Source: Mayamaea pseudoterrestris (lineage: Eukaryota; Bacillariophyta; Bacillariophyceae; Sellaphorales; Sellaphoraceae). Taken from it: a DNA stretch of 64,000 nt. Shown here piece by piece: positions 51,301 to 61,078 of the stretch. Position numbers and translations under genes: made by a program. Within the stretch, counting starts at the first letter, position 1. The number at the start of each line of letters is the position of its first letter. The notes under the pieces are model-generated. The model ran no database searches, had not been told where the DNA came from, and worked only from the letters and a program-made list of their open reading frames with translations. The stretch is from assembly GCA_027923505.1 (NCBI GenBank), contig BROI01000013.1:558001-622000 (forward strand), in the 5' to 3' direction.

Positions 51301-53647
51301 ACAGCAAGCCCTGTAGGTGCCCAAAATACACCAGAATGGTGCCAACATCATTATTCAGGCTGCGCTACAAGATGGTAGGCTTGGATGGTGTCTCAGGGGA
51401 TGGCAATGTATTTGGTGACAACTTGTCACCAGTCTCAGCCCGCAGATGCCGCGACATTCAAATGCCCCTACAGCAAGCCCTGTAGGTGCCCAAAATACAC
51501 CAGAATGGTGCCAACATCATTATTCAGGCTGCGCTACAAGATGGTAGGCTTGGCTGGTGTCTCAGGGGATGGCAATGTATTTGGTGACAACTTGTCACCA
51601 GTTCAAGCCCTGTAGGTGCCCACTCACGCTACAACGGATGCTGTGACAATTCAAATGCCCCTACAGCAAGCCCTGTAGGTGCCCAAAATACACCAGAATG
51701 GTGCCAACATCATGCTCAGTCCCAGCAGCAGGCTGATGATGGTGTGCTCAGAATGGTGCACATCAGTATTCAGGTGTGTGACAACTTGTCACCAGTCTCA
51801 GCCCGCAGATGCCGTGACATTTAAATGCCCCTACAGCAAGCCCTGTAGGTGCCCAAAATACTCCAGAATGGTGCCAACATCCTTTTTCAGGCTGCGCTAC
51901 AAGATGGTAGGCTTGGCTGGTGACTCAGGGGATGGCAATGTATTTGGTGACAACTTGTCACCAGTCTCAGCCCGCAGATGCCGTGACATTCAAACACACC
52001 TACAGCAAGCCCTGTAGGTGCCCAAAATACACCAGAATGGTGTCAACATCATTATTCAGGCTGCGCTACAAGATGGTAGGCTTGGATGGTGTCTCAGGGG
52101 ATGGCAATGTATTTGGTGACAACTTGTCACCAGTCTCAGCCCGCAGATGCCGTGACATTCAAATGCCCCTACAGCAAGCCCTGTAGGTGCCCAAAATACA
52201 CCAGATTGGTGTCAACATCATTATTCAGGCTGCGCTACAAGATGGTAGGCTTGGATGGTGTCTCAGGGGATGGCAATGTGTTTGGTGACAACTTGTCACC
52301 AGTCTCAGCCCGCAGATGCCGTGACATTCAAATGCCCCTACAGCAAGCCCTGTAGGTGCCCAAATTACACCAGATTTGTGTCAACATCATTATTCAGGCT
52401 GCGCTACAAGATGGTAGGCTTGGCTGGTGTCTCAGGGGATGGCAATGTATTTGATGACAACTTGTCACCAGTCTCAGCCCGCAGATGCCGTGACATTCAA
52501 ATGCCCCTACAGCAAGCCCTGTAGGTGCCCAAAATACTCCAGAATGGTGCCAACATCCTTTTTCAGGCTGCGCTACAAGATGGTAGGCTTGGATGGTGAC
52601 TCAGGGGATGGCAATGTATTTGGTGACAACTTGTCACCAGTCTCAGCCCGAAGATGCCGTGACATTCAAATGCCCCTACAGCAAGCACCATAGGTGCCCA
52701 AAATACACCAGATTGGTGTCAACATCATTATTCAGGCTGCGCTACAAGATGGTAGGCTTGGCTGGTGACTCAGGGGATGGCAATGTATTTGGTGACAACT
52801 AGTCTCAGCCCGCAGATGCCGTGACATTCAAACACACCTACAGCAAGCCCTGTAGGTGCCCAAAATACACCAGAATGGTGTCAACATCATTATTCAGGCT
52901 GCGCTACAAGATGGTAGGCTTGGATGGTGTCTCAGGGGATGGCAATGTGTTTGGTGACAACTTGTCACCAGTCAGCCCGCAGATGCCGCGACATTCAAAT
53001 GCCCCTACAGCAAGCCCTGTAGGTGCCCAAAATACACCAGAATGGTGCCAACATCATTCTTTAAGCTGAGCTACAAGATGGTAGTCTTGGCTGGCGACTC
53101 AGGGGATGGCAATGTATTTGGTGACAACTTGTCACCAGTCTCAGCTTGCAGATGCTGTGACATTCAAATGCCCCTACAGCAAGCCCTGTAGGTGCCCAAA
53201 ATACACCAGAATGGTGCCAACATCATTATTCAGGCTGCGCTACAAGATGGTAGGCTTGGATGGTGTCTCAGGGGATGGCAATGTATTTGGTGACAACTTG
53301 TCACCAGTCTCAGCCCGCAGATGCCGTGACATTCAAATGCCCCTACAGCAAGCCCTGTAGGTGCCCAAAATACTCCAGAATGGTGCCAACATCCTTTTTC
53401 AGGCTGCGCTACAAGATGGTAGGCTTGGCTGGTGACTCAGGGGATGGCAATGTATTTGGTGACAACTTTCTCCAGTCTCAGCCCGCAGATGCCGTGACAT
53501 TCAAATGCCCCTACAGCAAGCACCGTAGGTGCCCAAAATACACCAGATTGGTGTCAACATCATTATTCAGGCTGCGCTACAAGATGGTAGGCTTGGATGG
53601 TGTCTCAGGGGATGGCAATGTATTTGGTGACAACTTGTCACCAGTCT
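48346..53647 (+). repeat. Satellite B (169-bp tandem monomers, about 31 copies)
   Basis: Period 169 bp, easily read from CCTACAGCAAGCCCTGTAGG, GGCTGCGCTACAAGATGG and CTCAGGGGATGGCAATG. Each unit holds the palindrome GGTGACAACTTGTCACC and a second inverted repeat CTACAG-CAAGCC-CTGTAG. The sequence is not a version of satellite A; the only obvious shared word is GACAACTTGT. One eroded stretch lies at 51600-51790. A variant block at about 50400-50880 (CATTCTTTAAGCTGAGC, CAGCTTGCAGATGCTG, CATCCTTTTTCAGG) recurs at about 52950-53430, 2,553 bp downstream. Open frames of 75-130 codons run through the units, but nothing indicates a real gene. Confidence 0.96.
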
Positions 53648-54669
53648 TATAATTTAGGGTGTTGGCCACCTCCATCCTGCAGACCATTCCGTGGTGTAGG
53701 CCTCCAGGCAGTCCGTTTTGCACCATGCCAGACCATCCTCATGTCAATGGCACACTCTGGCCATGTTTTGCTTGACTCATTGGGTTGTTGGGTGACCAGG
53801 GCACAGGGAATTGTAGTGGTATGATTCCATAATTTGGGTTGTTGGCCACAACTAGCCTGCAGACCATTCCGTGGTGTAGGCCTCCATGCAGTCGTTTTGC
53901 ACCATGTCAGACCATCCTCATGTCAATGGCACACCCTGGACATGTTTTGCATGACTCATTGGGTTGTTGGGTGATCAGGGCACGGGGCATTGTAGTGGTA
54001 TGATTCCATAATTTGGGGTGTTGGCCACACCCAGCACGCAGACCATGCCATGGTGTAGGCCTCCCGGCAGTCCAAATTTCACCATTTCAGACCATCCTCA
54101 TGTCAATGGCACACCCTGGACGTGTTTTGTCTGACTCATTGGGTTGTTGGGTGGCCAGGGCACGGGGCATTGTAGTGGTATGATTCCATAATTTGGGGTG
54201 TTGGCCACACCCAGCACGCAGACCATGCCATGGTGTAGGCCTCCCGGCAGTCCAAATTTCACCATTTCAGACCATCCTCATGTCAATGGCACACCCTGGA
54301 CATGTTTTGCATGACTCATTAGGTTGTTGGGTGGCCAGGGCACGGGGCATTGTAGTGGTATGATTCCATAATTTGGGGTGTTGGCCAAACCCAGCCTGCA
54401 GACCATTCCAGGGTGTAGGCCTCCAAGCAGTCCGTTTTGCACCATTTCAGTTCATCCTCATGTCAATGGCACACCCTGGACATGTTTTGCCTGACTCATA
54501 GGGTTGTTGGGGGGCCAGGGCATCGGGCATTGTAATGGTATGATTCCATAATTTGGGGTGTTGGCCACCCCCAGCCTGCAGAACATTCCATGGTGTAGGT
54601 CTCCAGGCAGTCCATTTTGCACCATTTCAGACCATCCTAATGTTAATGGCACACCCTGGACATATGGGC
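53648..54669 (-). repeat. Satellite A' (diverged A-type monomers, 180-bp period, about 5.7 copies)
   Basis: TGATTCCATAATTTGG recurs every 180 bp (53822, 54001, 54181, 54361, 54541). Aligned by eye to the right-arm A monomer, the order of blocks is the same: GGTGTTGGCCACACCC, GGTGTAGGCCTCC, GGCAGTCC, ACCATTTCAGACC, TGTCAATGGCACACCCTGG, ACATGTTTTGC, TGACTCATTGGGTTGTTGG, GGTGGCCAGGGCA. The orientation is that of the right arm. Divergence from A is substantial, but the TGACTCATTGGG block is retained in nearly all copies (one has CTCATTAGG, one CTCATAGGG). The last unit decays after 54660. Confidence 0.92.
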
Positions 54670-55300
54670 CAAATAGAACAAGAGTGTTGTCTATGAATCC
54701 GAACCAATCAAACGATGGCCCTGATTGTCTGTTAGCCATTGCCACCTTTAGACAAGGTACTTGAGGTACTATGACACACACAATGTTGGACAACTCCTTT
54801 TCTCCTGGAAAAACAGGAGTAGATACGCTGTATTCCGTGCGACTGTTTGCCATGTAGCAGCAGCGGCAGCACCCACAGAACTTTGGCCATTTCCATCACT
54901 TGAAGCATTCCCACCTTTCACCTAGCTTTTGGTGAGGTCAATCATAATCTACAACATTGGTGGTCATACAAATCCTTCAAGTTTTGGGAAAAGACATGCT
55001 AGCTTCCACATAGGTAAGTATCCTGTATGTTGCCACACCACACCACAAGGTCCACTGGGAATCCCCATCAATGACAAACATTGCTACCATGGGCCAAACT
55101 ATCAATGAGGCCAAGAAACCCAAAGAAACCTGGCAAGTTTACGTTTTGGGAAAGCTGTGGGAGTAGATGACCAAATAGAACAAAAAAACTCAGTCTTTGG
55201 ATCCAAACCAGTTAAAACGTACCCCTAATTGTAGTCTTGTTCCATCAACCCTGTTTGGCTATGCTTGGAAACATGCTTGCAGTGAGATTGCCCAAAAGTA
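54670..55300. other. Non-coding stretch with decayed repeat remnants
   Basis: No convincing gene. The segment starting CCAAATAGAACAAG at 54671 resembles CCAAATAGAACAAA at 55169, and both are followed by a related block ending near CTGATTGT or CTAATTGT, so an old duplication about 498 bp apart is visible. A 131-codon open frame on the minus strand (54458-54853) spans A' satellite and this stretch and looks fortuitous. Confidence 0.6.
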
Positions 55301-55650
55301 ATGGTTCATAAAACAATGAAATGGAGACTATACCGCGCCATGGCGCCATTCCACTACCATGGCAGGACAGCATTGGTCTATTTGACTGATCAATGATGCA
55401 CTGGAGCCTCCTTCATCAAGTGGTGGGAATCTGGATGGTGTTTGGCAGTCAGCTGATGTGGTTGTTTCCACACATTCTCTGGAGCATTGGCCAGAGCTTG
55501 GCCAGAGCTTGGTGCCTGAAATCCATTATTGGCATGTAGAACAGATACTTACATATATGTTTGGGTTTCTGCGCAAGAATGGATCATTCCAAGTGCTTGT
55601 GGGTGCCAGAGCAAGTGGCATATAGCAGGAACAATGGCTAGGCCCATCAT
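55301..55650 (+). repeat. Direct repeat, copy 1 (350 bp)
   Basis: Begins ATGGTTCATAAAACAATGAA and ends AACAATGGCTAGGCCCATCA. It is matched along its whole length by the next 352 bp, with scattered substitutions and a few indels. It contains short internal doublets (GGCCAGAGCTT twice). No coding signal is seen. Confidence 0.9.
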
Positions 55651-55653
55651 TTT

Positions 55654-56005
55654 ATGGTTCATAAAACAATGAAATGGAGACTATACCAATCCATGGCGCC
55701 CTTCCACTACCATGGCAGGACAGCAGAGGCTTTTTTGACTGATCAATGATGCACTGAAGCCTCCTTCGGCAAGTGGTGGGAGCCTGGTTGGTGTTTTGCA
55801 GTCAGCTGGTGTGGTCGTTTTCAAACTGTCTCAGGAGCATTGGCCAGAGCCTGGCCAGAGCATGGAGCCTGAAATCCATTCTTGGGATGTAGAACAATCA
55901 CTAACATTTATATTTTGGGTTTCTGCGCAAGAGTGGATCATTCCATGTGCTTCTGGGGTGCCAGAGCAGGTGGCAAATAGCAGGAACAATGGCTAGGCCA
56001 ATCAT
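55654..56005 (+). repeat. Direct repeat, copy 2 (352 bp)
   Basis: The tandem partner of 55301-55650, separated by only TTT. Shared landmarks include GAAATGGAGACTATACC, CACTACCATGGCAGGACAGC, GGGTTTCTGCGCAAGA and AGCAGGAACAATGGCTAGGC. The copies differ clearly, so the duplication is older than those inside satellite A. Confidence 0.9.
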
Positions 56006-56571
56006 AGGACCATCTGCCTAGAAGGCGCCCCTGGTGCACTAGTGGAGCATTTTATGAGCACCTGCATGGCCAAACCCTTGTCCCGTATGTTCATTTGGCG
56101 TGGTGAAACCCCTCCATGGCATCCAAGAAGCTCAGTGATGATGAGAAGGAAAAACCTTCTGAGCGCCGCTTGAAGGGTCATCTGCCTACTTGTAGAAGGT
56201 GCCAGTGACCTATTCTACAAAGTTTGGCTGCTCTGATGGTAGGAGTGGCAATAAGGCCAGACATTATGGTAGCTTTGTCGGCATACATGTTATCGTGATA
56301 CCAGGTGACGGTAGGTACACCCCTCGTTGATCGTTGCGGCGTCTCGTGCCATCGTTTTCACCCTCGTGGTGCATCTGTTCGTGACGTCCTTTCGTGTCGC
56401 TCCGTGACACAAGTGTGACGTTTTCAGTGGTGGCTTCCGGGTCTGTAAGTACGTAATCGACTGACGTTGGACGGCCACCAATGGCACGCAATCTTTTGAC
56501 GACGCCATCGATTACAAGCATCTTTCGTCTTGCTATCAACGTTGCGCATCATACATTCTGTAGCAACGACC
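56006..56571 (+). promoter_or_regulatory. Upstream region of petH with three TGACGT motifs
   Basis: No supported gene lies here. TGACGT occurs three times on the same strand, at 56382-56387, 56416-56421 and 56462-56467, about 105-190 bp before the petH start. TGACGT is the core of CO2/cAMP-responsive elements bound by a CREB/ATF-like bZIP in Phaeodactylum tricornutum, and such sites mediate light and CO2 control there. A role at petH is inferred from the motif cluster alone. No clear TATA box was found. Confidence 0.45.
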
Positions 56572-58005
56572 ATGAAGATTGTCCTTGCAGTTTCATTCCT
56601 GGCTTCGGCCAGTGCCTTCGCACCCAGTGCGAGCAAGCCTGCTTTTGCGTAAGTCTCGAGCAGCGATGGATGGATGGATGTAGGCAGAGGCGAGGAATAT
56701 GAGGCAAACGACTAGTCGTCGAGAGCCCCATTCACCAGTTGTTGCTGTATAATGGTAGCAAATGAAGAAACGAATAGTATCGCTCGAGAAAGAGCGCAAC
56801 TCGTTCCAGCCGCTGTGCAGCCGCTGCTTGCCTTTCGCGCGATCGTTTGATCTTTGGCACTCATGCGACGAAGGACGAGTCAACTTTACCCCCTCGTCGA
56901 TTCTTTTAAACGAATGTTTGAACGAGGAAGGCTTTGACAGCTTTGCATCCTTACCTGATCGCGTTCTGCATACGTACTGAATACAGAAATGGTTGTATCT
57001 GCGTCGGCCATCGGATCATTCACTCACTCCATTCATTTAATTCACTGTTATTCATACAGAACATCGCTCGCCGGCAAACAAAACTTTCTCGAGGCTGAGC
57101 CATACTATGACCAGAGCACTGTTCCAGTGAACGTTTACAAGAACAAGGCTCCCTTCACCGGCAAGGTTGTTTCCACCAAGCGCATCGTAGGACCAACGGC
57201 GACGGGAGAAACCTGTCACATTATCATTGACCACAATGGTGATTTCCCATACTGGGAGGGCCAATCATGGGGAGTCATTCCTCCTGGTACTCGCGAGAAG
57301 GACGGCAAGCCGCATTCGGTGCGCCTCTACTCGATTGCCTCCTCGCGTTACGGAGACGACATGACGGGCAAGACTGGCAGCCTCTGCGTCCGACGCGCCA
57401 CCTACTGGTGCCCAGAGCTCAAGGCTGACGACCCAGCCAAGAAGGGTATCTGCAGTAACTTTCTCTGCGACACGCAGCCTGGTGATTCCGTCGACATGAC
57501 TGGACCGGCTGGAAAGGTCATGCTCATGCCCGAGGAAGACCCCAAGACGGACTACATTATGGTTGCCACTGGTACTGGTATTGCTCCGTACCGTGGCTTC
57601 ATTCGCCGCTTGTTTGTCGAAGATACTCCGGCCGGAAATGTGTACAAGGGACAAGCTTGGTTATTCCTTGGAGTCGCCAACAGTGACGCCTTGCTTTACG
57701 ACGACGAGTGGCAATCGGTCAAGTCAAAGTACCCGGACAACTTTCGCCTCGACTACGCACTGAGTCGCGAGCAGGAGAACAAGAAGGGCGGCAAAATGTA
57801 CATTCAGGACAAGGTGGAGGAGTATTCTGATGAAATCTTTGAAAAGCTTTCCAACGGAGCGCACATTTACTTTTGCGGTTTGAAGGGTATGATGCCTGGC
57901 ATTCAAGACATGCTCAAGGGCGTTGCCGAGGCCAAGGGCCTTGACTATGATGAGTGGTTGAAGGGACTCAAGACCAAGAAGCAGTGGCATGTGGAAGTGT
58001 ACTAG
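56572..58005 (+). CDS. petH: Ferredoxin-NADP(+) reductase, plastid-targeted (two exons)
   Basis: FNR transfers electrons from reduced ferredoxin to NADP+ at the stromal face of photosystem I. Exon 1 is 56572-56648, the intron 56649-57059 (GTAAGT ... ATACAG, 411 bp, splitting an Ala codon) and exon 2 57060-58005, giving 340 residues. The N-terminus is a signal peptide (about 1-15) followed by [11 protein letters not shown], so ASA/FAP is the cleavage motif for import into a secondary red plastid. FNR signatures: FAD-binding RLYSIASS (114-121), GICSNFL (155-161), NADP-binding [12 protein letters not shown] (195-206), SREQ (261-264), YFCGLKGM (296-303) and the C-terminal WHVEVY with terminal Tyr340, which stacks on the flavin. 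Length is normal for a precursor FNR. The start was chosen because only the spliced model supplies a targeting peptide; an in-frame ATG at 56989 lies inside the intron. Confidence 0.96.
56649..57059 (+). other. petH intron (411 bp)
   Basis: Donor GC|GTAAGT and acceptor TTCATACAG|A. Removal joins the targeting peptide to the mature FNR in frame. The intron separates the targeting exon from the enzyme, consistent with acquisition of the presequence by exon joining. Small open frames inside it are not supported. Confidence 0.92.
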
Positions 58006-58408
58006 AATTGTAATCAATAGTTGCGCATGTTGAACTTGCTAGCGTGTTGCTTTGTAGAATGTCGTGCCGTATTGATGGCTGACAATAGTATACTACAGTG
58101 TCGTCGAGAAAGGGGCGTTTGATAGACTGCAAGCTTCTAAATAGTAGGTCGCCTTTGCAACAGTATAAAATAACTGGGAATGAATTTGACGGCTGGTCTG
58201 CTTGCGTCTACCGTAGTTGATCTGGTTGCGCAACGGAATTGCACCATACCTACCGACGACTAGCGCCTGTCACTCACTCTCTACGATTAGAAAAAACATT
58301 CACATCGAACTCTAGGTTTAAAAAAATATGGATCCTATTCTTTTACTAGTCACAGGCAGCTTCGTCGTGTCAACGTTTTGTCGGCGACATATAGCACCAA
58401 GCCATCAA
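58006..58408. other. Intergenic region between convergent petH and LRR genes
   Basis: About 400 bp holding the 3' untranslated regions of two genes that face each other. No conserved signal or RNA gene was recognised. Confidence 0.6.
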
Positions 58409-60067
58409 CTAGCTGCCGCTCGTCCCATCAAGCGCCTTGCGTTTTCGAGTTTCCTTTCCACTGCAATCAGATATAGAGACTGTAGCAGTATTGCGCAATA
58501 GCAATAATGGATATTCGCGGACATGGTAATACACACATTCAATGTCGTCCGAGACGGCGCCGAGTAATGCGCTGCCAGCAATTGCGTCGGTGGGATTCTT
58601 TTGGACGTATCCTCTCCCCTCTTTGTTCAAGCGACATATAATATTAGCAATGGCTTGAAGTTGGGGGCTCCAGGGTCTCCGTTTATACCTCAAGTTGAGA
58701 TTGCACAATGAAAAGTTCTGATTGAGGGCTTCGAGCAGGGGTTGGCAATCGTACGATGGAGAACCATTGGGCACGCCCCAACAACAAATATCGATATCTT
58801 CGAGCGTGGTGTTGACTGCAATACCTTCCGCCAAGGCTTGGTTTAAAGCTTCCGAATGCGGCTGCGCCTGAGGCTCCAATTTTAGCCGCTTCAACGTCGG
58901 GCAAAGCATGGCACTTCGAACAAGCTCGACGAATAAATCTTGTGGAATGGCGTAATCATCATTGGACGTATCGTTGTAGACGTGATTGTCATCCCTGGGA
59001 TCCGGGATTTCAAAATAGACATCTTCCAAACGTCCCATGTTTGACATCCTGGCTGCGAATATGGCAAGAAACGAAGCAAAAGTGCCTTTGAACTCGACTC
59101 CGTATCGGAGATGAATCGTTTTGATTTGGCTCACTGCCAAGGCTTTGGCAAACATGGAAGGCGAGCCAAGGAAACATGAGCCAATCTCGAGGTGCTCCAC
59201 TGTAGCTCTCGCAAGACATTCGTAAAACGTTTGGCGCTCATCACGACTCTCCTCGCTTTCTGAATCATCGTGGCCATGAATATCTTCAGACAACTTGACT
59301 GATGCGTCTTCTTCTTCAGAGGAATTCTCGTCGTACATGACTATGTTTTCCAACTTTAGATACTCGAGACGTGCATCCGATGTAATCATGGCAGCAATGG
59401 CTCCAATGTCGTCATCCTCAAGTTCATGCTCCTCATACTGGCTGCTAAAATGCATCTTCACCGAAGCTCGACGAAGCGTCTGGATCGTTTTCAAGACTGA
59501 CAGCATAATGTGACAGCAGAGATGCTCTGTAAAATTCAGGCTTGCCGATTCAAGACTCGGATGGTCCTTGAGCCCCGCGACAACGGCATGCGCCGCGTTA
59601 ATGTGAATGTCTCGATTGGCATAATTACCTTCATGTTCATGTTGTCCAAAATGACCACGAAACTCGAGCGACTTGATCTGCCGCAGATATAAAAAGGCGT
59701 ACTTGAGGACAACCCATGTAATGCCATGTTCTGCACATATATAAAGGTCATGAAAACTCGGAATCTTTCCCATCTCCGCAAATAAATGACGTAACTGGGC
59801 GTCGTGACCATCCGAATTCAGCTCACGCCCTAGAGGTTCAATGACAAGCTTCATTGGCGGAAGCTGGGAAATGCTAGATACGACTTGCTCGCGCTTTGAA
59901 TCGTCCTCTAGTTGTAAATATGCCATTATGAACAGGTAATCAATGTGGAACTCAAGGCGTTCGTCGCTCTGCTGCGCGACGCCGTCTTGTTTCGGCTTGA
60001 TGCTCGCCAACAACTCCATAAATTGGCAATGGCTCATTGATTGCTTCCAGCGTATAATTGTAGTCAT
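58409..60067 (-). CDS. LRR (ribonuclease-inhibitor-like) protein of the diatom type
   Basis: A single-exon frame of 552 residues with no signal peptide or membrane segment. From about residue 100 it shows spaced hydrophobic strands typical of RNI-like leucine-rich repeats (IKSLEFRG 131-138, SLESASLNF 171-179, RLEYLKLENI 233-242, VEHLEIGSC 290-298, IKTIHLRYG 315-323, TLKRLKLEP 391-399, TLEDIDICC 421-429, SLCNLNLRYK 453-462). An acidic Ser-rich insert (about 246-278) interrupts the repeat region. The C-terminus has LNKEGRGYVQ (480-489), which resembles the LNRxGR segment common at the end of many diatom LRR proteins. Function unknown; such domains bind proteins. A second Met is at residue 11. 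An AT-run (60085-60096) lies just upstream. The family assignment is from pattern only. Confidence 0.82.
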   Translation of the reverse strand: MTTIIRWKQSMSHCQFMELLASIKPKQDGVAQQSDERLEFHIDYLFIMAYLQLEDDSKREQVVSSISQLPPMKLVIEPLGRELNSDGHDAQLRHLFAEMGKIPSFHDLYICAEHGITWVVLKYAFLYLRQIKSLEFRGHFGQHEHEGNYANRDIHINAAHAVVAGLKDHPSLESASLNFTEHLCCHIMLSVLKTIQTLRRASVKMHFSSQYEEHELEDDDIGAIAAMITSDARLEYLKLENIVMYDENSSEEEDASVKLSEDIHGHDDSESEESRDERQTFYECLARATVEHLEIGSCFLGSPSMFAKALAVSQIKTIHLRYGVEFKGTFASFLAIFAARMSNMGRLEDVYFEIPDPRDDNHVYNDTSNDDYAIPQDLFVELVRSAMLCPTLKRLKLEPQAQPHSEALNQALAEGIAVNTTLEDIDICCWGVPNGSPSYDCQPLLEALNQNFSLCNLNLRYKRRPWSPQLQAIANIICRLNKEGRGYVQKNPTDAIAGSALLGAVSDDIECVYYHVREYPLLLLRNTATVSISDCSGKETRKRKALDGTSGS

Positions 60068-60809
60068 GGTAGGTATGTGAAAGGATATATATATATGTCA
60101 AGCTAGGCGGATTGCTGATGGCGGATGTGTGATTTCGATGCAAAATCGAGCAATGGATGGTGCTGGGAGGCGGGGACGCTCCGGTACTCACGAGATCTGA
60201 CATTTCAGCTATCCGGCTGGTACATATGTCGTCATTATTGCTGCTTTATGTCTACCGTGACCAAGACGGTTCCGCAACCAAGCCAACCAATAATAACAAG
60301 CCACTTCTAAAAGCCCTATAGAACAATGAAACACTAGAGTGGTACCAGTATGCTCACCGGCTTGGTCGTACGTTTCTTCGAAAGAGAATCAGCACGCATC
60401 AAAGCAAACTAAGGACAAGAGGCCATGTTCAGCCAGCCAAGCGAGCGACTAGATTCATGCGACACTCGTTACTTTATAAAAGTACCTAGTCCACTATTAG
60501 CGTATTCGACGAATCAGGCTCCCTTGCTCGCCCAAGTCTCTGAATGCCTAGCTTTACCGATAGCCTCGGCGGCTCGCGCAGGCATTTCCAATCGGCACCG
60601 CATCCTACAACTTGACACAAGCGTTCGCGACGAATCAGAGTGGTATAAAAAATGTATAATGCAATGGCTAGCGCATGCTCCGCGAGATGAGCCGCCATAT
60701 TCCAAACAGTTGCAACCATAACGCAGTGCGTGTAGGTAGTAGTGACTAAACAGTGACGTCCTCCAGCTCGAACGCAAATGCAACTCGAATTCATCGACGC
60801 TTGATATAA
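60068..60809. other. Intergenic region upstream of the LRR gene
   Basis: About 740 bp. Overlapping open frames of about 100 codons on both strands (for example 60425-60721 on +, 60514-60834 on -) show no recognisable domain and exclude each other, so none is called. The first part should hold the LRR promoter. Confidence 0.5.
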
Positions 60810-61078
60810 ATGGCACGCTCCTTCGTCTCTTCAATATTCATTGCGTCCATCGTGATCCATCCCTTTTCTGCTTCGGCGCATCTGTCCACTGACAAAGCAT
60901 CGGAGCAAAACGGTAGGTGGTCACATGGCATCCTTGGCACTCAAACATTTTTAGAACGAGCAGCTGCTCGTGACAGAAGCTCGATTACCTGCAGCATTGC
61001 CATTTTAGCAATCAAACCGCAGCGGCAAGTGATGCGTTTGCGGAAACAGAGTCAAAGCGTCGCATTCGATTGCAATGA
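60810..61078 (+). CDS. Possible small secreted peptide (two exons), low confidence
   Basis: An ATG at 60810 opens a good signal peptide: Arg3, hydrophobic core SIFIASIVIHPF, small residues SASA before a likely cleavage site. A consensus donor (G|GTAGGT) follows at 60912/60913. Splicing to an acceptor at 61022 (CCGCAG|CGGC) keeps the frame and gives about 52 residues ending in ESKRRIRLQ at TGA 61076-61078. Without splicing the frame runs on to 61124 as 104 codons. The acceptor lacks a strong pyrimidine tract, no family is recognised and an opposite-strand frame overlaps the end. Transcript data would decide. Confidence 0.25.

Noticed and set aside
48620-53652. Repeated 75-130-codon frames in satellite B as a repeat protein gene
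   Set aside because: Each 169-bp unit shifts frame by one, so frames overlap and stop every unit and a half; there is no flanking exon structure.
54458-54853. 131-codon minus-strand frame across the A' border
   Set aside because: Half of it is diverged satellite, no domain is recognised, and no promoter or splice context is visible.
56989-58005. Unspliced 338-codon start for FNR at 56989
   Set aside because: The first 24 residues are intron sequence; splicing from 56648 to 57060 gives a canonical plastid presequence and consensus splice sites.
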